Positions 1-5,570 of a DNA stretch of 8,410 nucleotides are shown piece by piece. The stretch comes from Planctomycetota bacterium (GTDB taxonomy: Bacteria; Planctomycetota; Phycisphaerae; UBA1845): positions 1-8,410 of the forward strand of contig JADFIX010000117.1 in the NCBI GenBank assembly GCA_022566435.1, in the 5' to 3' direction. Every line of letters starts with the position of its first letter. Positions within the stretch are counted from its first letter, which is position 1. The notes below the pieces were generated by a model that worked only from the letters and a program-made list of their open reading frames with translations, was not told where the DNA came from and did not search any database. Made by a program: the position numbers and the translations under genes.

Positions 1-345
1 GGCGACGGTCTCGACCATCCCGTCGATCACGCGCCGGATGCGGTGGTTGTTCCAATCCGGGAAGTAGAGGTTTCCATCGGGGTCCATGGTGACGTCCTGC
101 GGGAGATAGAGCGCCGTCTCCAGCGCCGGCAGCCCGTCGCCATTCTCACCGGCCAGGCCGTTGCCGACGACCGTTGTGATCACCGGCTTGGAGGCGTTCA
201 GCGGCGGCGTACCGTCATCACCGGGCTCATCATCAGGACCCGTCCCCGGCATGCCGTTGCAGCCGGCCATCACCACGATGGATAGGGCGAACGTCAATGA
301 GGTCCCGTACCAGGCTCTCGATCTTGAACATTTGCACACGCACAT
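1..345 (-). CDS. NHL-repeat lipoprotein, N-terminal part (cut by window edge)
   Basis: Reading the minus strand from an ATG at 345-343 gives 115 uninterrupted codons to the left edge, so the gene is 3'-truncated by the window. The N-terminus has basic residues (K5, R8, R10), a hydrophobic stretch at about 15-27 and a lipobox VMAGC with Cys29, as expected for a secreted lipoprotein. An acidic, Gly/Pro-rich linker follows (about 31-50). The rest resembles the start of an NHL beta-propeller: an ITTVVGNG..G.NGDG opening, then LPQDVTMDPDGNLYFPD and NNHRIRRV, close to the family pattern P.gva.D..GnlYiaD..N.rIrkv. NHL propellers generally act in binding or scaffolding; the ligand here cannot be told. 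An AAGG at about 8 bases before the ATG is a modest ribosome binding site. The frame and motif agree well, but the total length is unknown. Confidence 0.8.
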   Translation of the reverse strand, partial: MCVCKCSRSRAWYGTSLTFALSIVVMAGCNGMPGTGPDDEPGDDGTPPLNASKPVITTVVGNGLAGENGDGLPALETALYLPQDVTMDPDGNLYFPDWNNHRIRRVIDGMVETVA

Positions 346-435
346 AAGCCGTACCTTATTATTTGTCGCGGGATGCCGGTTTGCTGGTCTCCCTGGTGCC
401 CCTCTATTCTGCTGGTATCCAGGGGGTTATCCATG

Positions 436-465
436 ATCTTAGCGTAGCCGAATCGCCGGAGTCAA
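436..465 (-). promoter_or_regulatory. Candidate sigma-70 promoter for the NHL lipoprotein gene
   Basis: On the minus strand, TTGACT (465-460) and TAAGAT (441-436) are separated by 18 bases. This matches the -35 box at 5 of 6 and the -10 box at 4 of 6 positions. It would start transcription about 85 bases before the ATG at 345. The call rests on consensus match and position only. Confidence 0.3.
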
Positions 466-532
466 GCGCCTTTGAGGGTCAACGCCACGGCCGTCAAACC
501 GGGCAGTCGTGATACGCTGTATCCACCCGCCC

Positions 533-561
533 TTGTCTGCCTGCGGCGAACGTCCTAGAAT
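533..561 (+). promoter_or_regulatory. Candidate sigma-70 promoter for the beta-propeller lipoprotein gene
   Basis: TTGTCT (533-538) and TAGAAT (556-561) are separated by 17 bases, a good spacing. Transcription would begin near 568, about 40 bases before the preferred start codon at 609 and only about 20 before the alternative ATG at 588. This mildly favours the later start. Confidence 0.35.
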
Positions 562-608
562 CGACACGGATTGTACCGAAATCGTGGATGGTGGAGCCGA
601 TCCGGAAC

Positions 609-1688
609 ATGATGCGAAGAGCACTTATCGTTTCTGCAATCGTTGCGGTGCCGACACTTTGGGCGACAGGCGCCTGCACGCCGACGGGAGACGCCTTGGA
701 TGATATCAACGGCGCCAACGGGTCTTCCGAGCCGACGTGGCAACTCGTTTTGCAGGATCTTCCAGCGGGGTTGTTGTCGGCCTCGGGCACTTACGCGTTG
801 GACATCTATGCCGTGGGAACGGACCCGGATGACGGCCTGGGGCCTTACGTCGTCCATTTCGACGGTCAGCGCTGGACGCGTCTAAATACCGCTGCCCGCG
901 GCGATCTCTGGTGGATCAGCGCGCCAATGGTCGGCGACTCGTTCTTCATGGCCGGTGTGGGCGGGTTGATCCTCCGCTATCGCCCGGCTAGCGGGCAATT
1001 CGAGCAGTACACGACACCGGGTGACGAAACCCTCTTCGGCATTTGGGGTACCGATCTCAGTCATGTGTTCGCGGTAGGGGGGGATCTCGATGAGCCGGAC
1101 ACGGGTGGTGTCGTGTGGTTGTTTGATGGCACCGAGTGGACCGCGCAGGACTTAACCTCCGTCAATCCCGAAGGCACGCCCACCCTCTTCAAGGTTTGGG
1201 GCCGAAGTGCTAACGAAGTCTATGCCGTGGGTGCCCGCGGCGTCATCCTGCGGTTTGATGGCAACAGTTGGACGCAGCTGGCCTCGCCGACCACTCGCAC
1301 GTTGTTCACCGTGCACGGCAACGACACGCAGGTCGTAGCCTGCGGTGGCGCTCAAAGCGGCGTCATCATCGAGCTGACGGGCGATGCCTTCAGCGACGTC
1401 ACGCCGCCCGGTACTTTGCAGATGAATGGCACATTCGTGCCACCATCCGGCAACAGCGTGACGGTGGGCAGGGAAGGGGCGGTGGCCTTCCGTAGTGAGG
1501 GCGGTTGGGAGAACCACGACAGCGGTTTGAATCTGGATCCGATCCTGGATTATCACGCAGCCTGGGGCGACCCGGACGGGGGCATCTGGGCCGTCGGCGG
1601 CAACATCGTCGGCCCGCCCGGCAGCGATGGCATTGTGGTCTACTACGGCACGCAGGAGGTCAGTACCGAGCTTGTACAGGGTCCATAG
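609..1688 (+). CDS. Secreted beta-propeller lipoprotein, unknown ligand
   Basis: This is a protein of about 359 residues with a signal peptide and a repeated fold. The N-terminus MMRRALIV... has two arginines, a hydrophobic core and a Cys at residue 23 after ATGA. This is a plausible but imperfect lipobox, because Thr rather than Leu/Val sits at -3. The mature protein contains about seven units of 32-40 residues (roughly 60-91, 99-134, 141-181, 191-224, 231-265, 270-304 and 311-346). Each follows a pattern like lf.vWG....eVyAVG..GvilrfDG..Wt, clearest in units three and four. Seven such units suggest a seven-bladed propeller. The role is unknown; such proteins are usually extracytoplasmic binding modules. 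An in-frame ATG at 588 would add seven residues (MVEPIRN), but neither start has a strong ribosome binding site; 609 or 612 gives the more typical signal peptide. The gene is divergent from the NHL lipoprotein gene. It ends only about 12 bases from a beta-helix remnant on the other strand. Confidence 0.8.
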   Translation: MMRRALIVSAIVAVPTLWATGACTPTGDALDDINGANGSSEPTWQLVLQDLPAGLLSASGTYALDIYAVGTDPDDGLGPYVVHFDGQRWTRLNTAARGDLWWISAPMVGDSFFMAGVGGLILRYRPASGQFEQYTTPGDETLFGIWGTDLSHVFAVGGDLDEPDTGGVVWLFDGTEWTAQDLTSVNPEGTPTLFKVWGRSANEVYAVGARGVILRFDGNSWTQLASPTTRTLFTVHGNDTQVVACGGAQSGVIIELTGDAFSDVTPPGTLQMNGTFVPPSGNSVTVGREGAVAFRSEGGWENHDSGLNLDPILDYHAAWGDPDGGIWAVGGNIVGPPGSDGIVVYYGTQEVSTELVQGP

Positions 1689-1699
1689 GGCTCCCGATA

Positions 1700-1957
1700 A
1701 CTGTTGCGCACGGTCAGCGTACTTTCCAGATTCAGGTACACACCGCCGCCGCGATTCACCGCCGAGTTCATGCTGAACGTGCTATGGATCACGGTCGACT
1801 CCGTCTCTTGGATAAGCAGACCGGCACCGAAGTTACTCGTGTTGCCGTGGAAGACGCAGTTGGCCAATAGTGCGGTGCCCAATTGCAGGTGGAGTCCACC
1901 ACCCTGTTCAGCGGAATTGTCTGTGAATTCGCAGTTGATCAGCCTTTGGGTTCCCGA
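1700..1957 (-). pseudogene. Remnant of a right-handed beta-helix (Pmp-like) protein gene
   Basis: Read on the minus strand, about 86 codons encode three to four units of about 25 residues, including LINCEFTDNSAEQGGGLHL, LANCVFHGNTSNFGAGLLI and VIHSTFSMNSAVNRGGGVYL. The C/S-x-F-x-x-N-x-(S/T)...GGG pattern is typical of parallel beta-helix repeat proteins, including polymorphic-membrane-protein-like repeats of secreted proteins. The open frame extends beyond both ends (2047 to 1643), but the outer residues do not resemble repeats: upstream is a low-complexity T/S/R-rich segment, and downstream the frame runs antisense into the propeller gene. No signal peptide or anchor is visible, and real proteins of this family are usually hundreds of residues long. 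I therefore read it as an internal fragment left by rearrangement. A short functional gene is less likely. Confidence 0.5.
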
Positions 1958-1970
1958 GGCGAATCGGGCG

Positions 1971-2270
1971 TTAGTTGGCGCAGTAGAACTGGATGTAGTC
2001 GGAGCACGCCGAGTTCGTATCGAGCCCCACGGCGTACGAAACGACAAAGGCTACGGCCTCGGTCTCCAGGGCGGTCTTTGACAGACGCCCGCAGGTTTCT
2101 GCGTGGTGCAGCGGTTCGTGAGCAAGCTCGTGGGCGAATGTCCAAAACGCCTCTGCGACCGAGAGGTCAGGGCGGACGGTGTTGTGGCCGCCATGAGAGG
2201 TTTCCTCAGCTCGGCCCAGGGCATCGGAATACTCGAGCTCGACCCTGCGGGATGAGCTGAGCGACTTAAA
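1971..2270 (-). pseudogene. C-terminal remnant of an HExxH metallopeptidase-like (DUF955/ImmA-type) protein
   Basis: On the minus strand, about 100 codons carry a zinc-peptidase signature: FAHELAHEPLHH with HELAH at 2132-2118, followed by ALETEAVAFVV, where a Glu could be the third zinc ligand. The preceding VELEYSDAL and SHGG...PDLSVAEAF and the trailing GLDTNSACSDYIQFY resemble, from memory, a metallopeptidase domain found in plasmid and integrative-element proteins of ArdC/ImmA style. The frame stops at 1971 straight after DYIQFYCAN, where I would expect the domain to continue. The frame is open upstream to an ATG at 2558, but residues encoded above about 2270 look like nothing recognisable, and that ATG lies inside the next plus-strand gene. 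I read this as the broken end of a mobile-element-type gene. The histidines and glutamate are intact, so a small active protein cannot be excluded. Confidence 0.5.
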
Positions 2271-2527
2271 GCGGTCAAGGGGCTCTGCCGAGCGGATGGA
2301 GCGTGAGGCCGGGGAAAAACCCTTCACCGAGTTCCTTGGACGCGGTTTCGTCACCACACTTGAAATGCAACCGAACAAGCCACGGCCGGCGAGAAGTTTC
2401 TGTCCATAAAAATGGGAAAAACTTGCCATTTCGGTATGATGCTTGCTAAAGTGTGTCCCCGATGATCGCAACGGGGCGCTAATCGAGGAGCGCGGAATCG
2501 GGGCGAAATTAGAAACAGCGGAATACC
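2271..2527. other. Intergenic stretch
   Basis: No convincing coding sequence was seen on either strand between the metallopeptidase remnant and the membrane-protein gene. The part from about 2400 to 2450 is richer in A and T than its surroundings and holds the promoter candidate listed separately. No clear terminator hairpin was seen. Confidence 0.4.
2431..2447 (+). promoter_or_regulatory. Candidate sigma-54 (-24/-12) promoter
   Basis: The bases TCGGTATGATGCTTGCT match the sigma-54 consensus YTGGCACGRNNNTTGCW. The invariant GG (2433-2434) and GC (2445-2446) are exactly 10 bases apart and a full TTGC is present; there are three mismatches in the informative positions. Transcription would start near 2458, about 70 bases before the ATG at 2528. 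An overlapping sigma-70 alternative is TTGCCA (2423-2428), 18 bases, TAAAGT (2447-2452). No activator site was identified. Confidence 0.3.
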
Positions 2528-3058
2528 ATGACTTACCGACCGGACACGCGTGACTCACGGATTCGACAGATGCTGCTTCGCGGCTTCTGGCTGATCATGC
2601 TGGTTTCACACGCCCCCGCACTGCCGGCCGCGTGGCGTGGCTTGGTGGATAACGGCTTCCACGCCGGACGTGTGGCAGGGCTGGTGTTCCTGGCGGCTTC
2701 GATGCTGTTCTTTTTCGCCAAGCTGCTGGGCGTGGCCTTTCTAAGAATTCGCCTCGACCGGCGGTCGATCGTGGCCTTATGCGTAGCGGTCGCCGTCATT
2801 CATGGCGGCTGCCTCGATGTAGAGCTGCGGCCGGAATTGCTAACCGTTTTCGCGACAAGTCTTGTCACGGCGTCGGCCATCTTCGTTGTGTGTTTGGTTA
2901 TCCGCCGCCTTCGGAAACAGCAATTGGCGGACGCGCTCACGCGTCGTGTGTCGTCGGCGTGCGGAGGTTCCCGCGGAGCGGTTTGGCTCGATGATTCCCG
3001 ACCCCGGTGCTGGGTTCTGTTATCCCATTCTCTTCATCTTCGCGCCCCACCTGTCTGA
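2528..3058 (+). CDS. Small multi-spanning membrane protein, unknown function
   Basis: This encodes 176 residues that I do not recognise as a named family. Four hydrophobic stretches are likely membrane segments: about 17-36 (FWLIMLVSHAPALPAAW), 46-73 (including LVFLAASMLFFFAKLLG), 80-97 (IVALCVAVAVIHGG) and 103-125 (TVFATSLVTASAIFVVCLVI). Arginine-rich stretches after segments two and four (RIRLDRR and RRLRKQQ) would lie in the cytoplasm by the positive-inside rule. The tail from about 126 to 176 is hydrophilic, contains three cysteines with no obvious motif, and is the least convincing part as protein. The ATG at 2528 has only a weak GCGGA upstream. The gene precedes the heme operon by about 157 bases on the same strand, so a link with heme enzymes is possible but nothing in the sequence shows one. 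Confidence 0.6.
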   Translation: MTYRPDTRDSRIRQMLLRGFWLIMLVSHAPALPAAWRGLVDNGFHAGRVAGLVFLAASMLFFFAKLLGVAFLRIRLDRRSIVALCVAVAVIHGGCLDVELRPELLTVFATSLVTASAIFVVCLVIRRLRKQQLADALTRRVSSACGGSRGAVWLDDSRPRCWVLLSHSLHLRAPPV

Positions 3059-3114
3059 ATTCCAGCCATCGTGCGCCTCTACAGCCGATAGATGAGCCTT
3101 TCGGGACAAATCGG

Positions 3115-3143
3115 CTTACAATAAACGATGGTGACTTTATACA
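3115..3143 (+). promoter_or_regulatory. Weak candidate promoter for the heme operon
   Basis: CTTACA (3115-3120) and TATACA (3138-3143) are 17 bases apart and each matches its consensus box at four of six positions. Transcription would start near 3150, about 66 bases before the start codon at 3216 and upstream of the palindrome at 3168-3179. Confidence 0.2.
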
Positions 3144-3167
3144 AGTACAGTTCTTGTGTTTTTTCAG

Positions 3168-3179
3168 ACGGGTACCCGT
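3168..3179. promoter_or_regulatory. Perfect 12-base palindrome, possible operator of the heme operon
   Basis: ACGGGTACCCGT is its own reverse complement. It sits 36 bases before the heme operon's start codon and just downstream of the weak promoter candidate, a place where a dimeric repressor could act. The symmetry does not extend beyond 12 bases, and I do not recognise it as a known heme or iron regulator box. Confidence 0.25.
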
Positions 3180-3199
3180 GGTAAAGTCTTGCATCTTAC

Positions 3200-3206
3200 G
3201 GAGGAG
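3200..3206 (+). promoter_or_regulatory. Ribosome binding site that sets the hemH-fusion start
   Basis: GGAGGAG lies 9 bases before the ATG at 3216. It is the best Shine-Dalgarno match in this stretch and decides for 3216 over an in-frame GTG at 3156, which would add 20 residues unlike any ferrochelatase N-terminus. Confidence 0.7.
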
Positions 3207-3215
3207 CCACAACGA

Positions 3216-5504
3216 ATGTCTTCTTCTTGTTCCTCACCGCGCAGCGACCAGGGCGAGCAGCCGGACCATCGACGATCCTCGTGGTCTCGCCGCGGCGTTC
3301 TCTTGATCAATCTCGGTACACCGGATGAATCCGACGTACGGTCCGTCCGCCGCTATCTGGCGAAGTTTCTCGCCGATCCGGAAGTCATCCATCTACCCAC
3401 CGGCTTGGGTTGGCTCAACGGTGCGCTGGGATGGCTCATCGCTTATTTTCGTGCCCCCAAGTCGGCAAAAATGTACCAGCGCATCTGGAGCGATAGCGGT
3501 TCGCCGCTCGAATCAATCACGACCGAGCAGGTTCGTAAGCTCGAATCTCAACTTCCGGACGGATGGCGTGTCTTTCCCGCGATGCGCTACGGTCGACCAT
3601 CGATCGCGCAAACCCTGCGGGAAGTCGAGGCCGCGGGCGTCGAGGAGCTGGTCGTCATACCCATGTATCCACAGTTTAGCGGGCCGACGACGGGTACGGC
3701 CCTTCGCGAATTGTACGGGGCGCTGCACCGCGGTTCGCATCGGCTGAATGTTACGACTCGCAATATCTGGTACGACGACGGCGGTTATGTCTATGCCCAG
3801 GCGAAGCTCATCGCCGAATATGCCAAACAGCATCAGCTCACGCCGGAGAATACCATACTCTTGTTCTCCGCCCACGGATTGCCGGTTTCCTACGTCGAAC
3901 GCGGCGACCCTTACCCGGCCCATGTGAAGCGATCGATCGACTTGGTAGCCCAACGCTTGGGGTGGCCGTCGGAGCGGTGGATGTCGGGCTATCAAAGCCG
4001 CTTCGGTCCCGCGAAGTGGCTGACACCGGGCACGGATCATTTGTTGGCTGAACTGGCCGAACGAGGCGAAAAACGGGTGCTGATTTGCCCGATCAGCTTC
4101 ACCACGGACTGCGTGGAAACACTTGAAGAGCTGGACGTGCGGTATCGCGAACGGTTCGAGACGCTGGGTGGAGATCTGTACCTGTGCCCGGCCTTGAATA
4201 CCCACAAGGACTTCATGGCCGCACTGGCCGGTCTGGTCCTGAAGGGCCCCAGGCCCGTCTCGTCGTGGGGCGAGAAGCTGCGGCCGCTACTGACGGTGAA
4301 GCCCAAACCGGACCCGCAACCTGCCAACGTGGACACTTTGGTCATGGTCGGTGTATCGCTGGCAGGCCGAATGGGCAAAGGGCGAGGGCCTGAGTTGGTC
4401 CACATCGACGGGCCGCGTTTTTTGTGTATGAAGAAATCTCAACACGAAGTCCCCGACGCCCTGCGGAAAATCTGCGAGGATGGCCAGGTGGTAGAGGGAT
4501 TCGTGTGGAACACTTGCCACCGATTCGAGTTTTACGGCTGGGCGTCAGACTCGGGGCGTGAGCCGGAGGCGTGCATCGTTCAGAGGGTCCGCGAGCACTT
4601 GTTCGACGCCTGCGATCCCGACGATCTGCGGGTGAATGTGCTGTGCGGCACCGACGCCTGGCAACATCTCGTGCGCACCGTTTCCGGGCTGAACAGCGGG
4701 CTTCCCGGCGACCGGGACATCGTGGACCAACTTCAACAGGCGTTGAACGTTGCGGATCGTGCGGGGACGGCCGGTCTCCTGACGATACAGTTAATTCACG
4801 ATGCCATGACGATCGAAGACCGACTCCGCGAGGAGACGGATTGGGGGGACTTCGACCCAGGTTACTGCTACGCGGCCATGTTCAACCTGGTGGAGTCGAA
4901 GCAGCTCGTTCTCAGTGACAAGAAGCTTCTGGTCATCGGTGGTTCGACGACGTCGCGCAACATTCTGTCCGCATTGACCTGTCGATTCGACATATCGACT
5001 CGGCAGTTGACGCTTGCCTATCGCGGACACAGCGGCGGGCAGATCAAACTACTCCGCAAAGCGATTGGAAACGGCAAGCGACTTCGTGTGGGGTCGTATG
5101 CGGAGCCGGCGGTGTTGAAGGCGATCGCGGATGCGGACATCGTCTTTTTCGGGATCGATCGCGACGAGCCGGTACTGAGTGGCGAGCAAATTCGCGATCT
5201 TCGCGATTTTTCGGCACGCGGACTGACGGTCGTCGACTTCAACACGTTCCATTCGACGACCGGTATCGAGGCAATTTCCGGCGTGACCATGATCGACGCC
5301 GAACAGCTTGACGAATCGGTGCAGGCGTATGCGTCCGCCATGTGCGATCTTCCGGAATTCGTATGCGCCGTTCGGGAGGCGGAAAATTGGATCGTCAAGC
5401 ACGTGCCTCCGTCGAACGTTGACGGTCCCATGCCGCAGTCGTGCCTTGGGCTATTCGGCGACGCCGCTGGCGAGTTGTCCAAACCCGAGGCGACGCGCGC
5501 GTAA
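3216..5504 (+). CDS. hemH: Ferrochelatase (HemH) fused to a glutamyl-tRNA reductase-like (HemA-like) domain
   Basis: This is a 762-residue protein from the ATG at 3216. Residues about 26-340 are a ferrochelatase, which inserts Fe2+ into protoporphyrin IX. Evidence is VLLINLGTPD near the start, FPAMRYGRPSI, VVIPMYPQFSG, FSAHGLP with the metal-binding His220, YQSRFGPAKWLTP, and FTTDCVETLEELD with the conserved Glu301. It resembles the usual proteobacterial and mitochondrial type. After a Pro/Lys-rich linker (about 341-372), residues 373-762 resemble glutamyl-tRNA reductase. WNTCHRFEFYG matches the STCNRTE.Y motif with catalytic Cys434, and AWQHLVRTVSGLNS keeps the general-base-type His484. GDRDIVDQLQQAL matches GE.QILGQVK.A, and a Rossmann-like segment LLVIGGSTTS follows. 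The glycine motif of that segment is altered (GGSTTS where GAGEMG is usual), and the protein ends about where the C-terminal dimerisation domain should start. The frame is open throughout with no internal stop, so this is a real fusion unless the sequence was misassembled. The HemH activity is well supported; the activity of the second half is not. First gene of the heme operon. Confidence 0.85.
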   Translation: MSSSCSSPRSDQGEQPDHRRSSWSRRGVLLINLGTPDESDVRSVRRYLAKFLADPEVIHLPTGLGWLNGALGWLIAYFRAPKSAKMYQRIWSDSGSPLESITTEQVRKLESQLPDGWRVFPAMRYGRPSIAQTLREVEAAGVEELVVIPMYPQFSGPTTGTALRELYGALHRGSHRLNVTTRNIWYDDGGYVYAQAKLIAEYAKQHQLTPENTILLFSAHGLPVSYVERGDPYPAHVKRSIDLVAQRLGWPSERWMSGYQSRFGPAKWLTPGTDHLLAELAERGEKRVLICPISFTTDCVETLEELDVRYRERFETLGGDLYLCPALNTHKDFMAALAGLVLKGPRPVSSWGEKLRPLLTVKPKPDPQPANVDTLVMVGVSLAGRMGKGRGPELVHIDGPRFLCMKKSQHEVPDALRKICEDGQVVEGFVWNTCHRFEFYGWASDSGREPEACIVQRVREHLFDACDPDDLRVNVLCGTDAWQHLVRTVSGLNSGLPGDRDIVDQLQQALNVADRAGTAGLLTIQLIHDAMTIEDRLREETDWGDFDPGYCYAAMFNLVESKQLVLSDKKLLVIGGSTTSRNILSALTCRFDISTRQLTLAYRGHSGGQIKLLRKAIGNGKRLRVGSYAEPAVLKAIADADIVFFGIDRDEPVLSGEQIRDLRDFSARGLTVVDFNTFHSTTGIEAISGVTMIDAEQLDESVQAYASAMCDLPEFVCAVREAENWIVKHVPPSNVDGPMPQSCLGLFGDAAGELSKPEATRA

Positions 5505-5556
5505 GATCGCCGGCGGCGCTGCGCACGGTCAGACAGGGGAAGCGCGTGGATGCGCC

Positions 5557-5562
5557 GGGAGG
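5557..5562 (+). promoter_or_regulatory. Ribosome binding site that sets the hemN start
   Basis: GGGAGG lies 8 bases before the ATG at 5571 and favours that start. The in-frame ATG at 5550 has its own GGGGA about 9 bases upstream and would add seven residues, so the choice is a preference. Confidence 0.5.
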
Positions 5563-5570
5563 CATCTGTC

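Noticed and set aside
3174..3200. Possible sigma-54 promoter in front of the heme operon (GG...TTGC in GGTAAAGTCTTGC)
   Set aside because: The spacing between GG and GC is 9 instead of the required 10 bases, and the rest of the -24 element does not match.
3156..3215. GTG start at 3156 giving a ferrochelatase fusion 20 residues longer
   Set aside because: The extra residues match no ferrochelatase N-terminus and overlap the palindrome and the strong GGAGGAG site. The ATG at 3216 has the better ribosome binding site.
3513..4205. Open frame of 230 codons antisense to the ferrochelatase
   Set aside because: The opposite strand is a clear ferrochelatase over the whole span, and the antisense product has no recognisable motif; long antisense frames are common in GC-rich genes.
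5505..5570. Possible terminator or hairpin between the hemH fusion and hemN
   Set aside because: The GC-rich bases allow only short stems of about four pairs and no T-run follows, so read-through into hemN is more likely.
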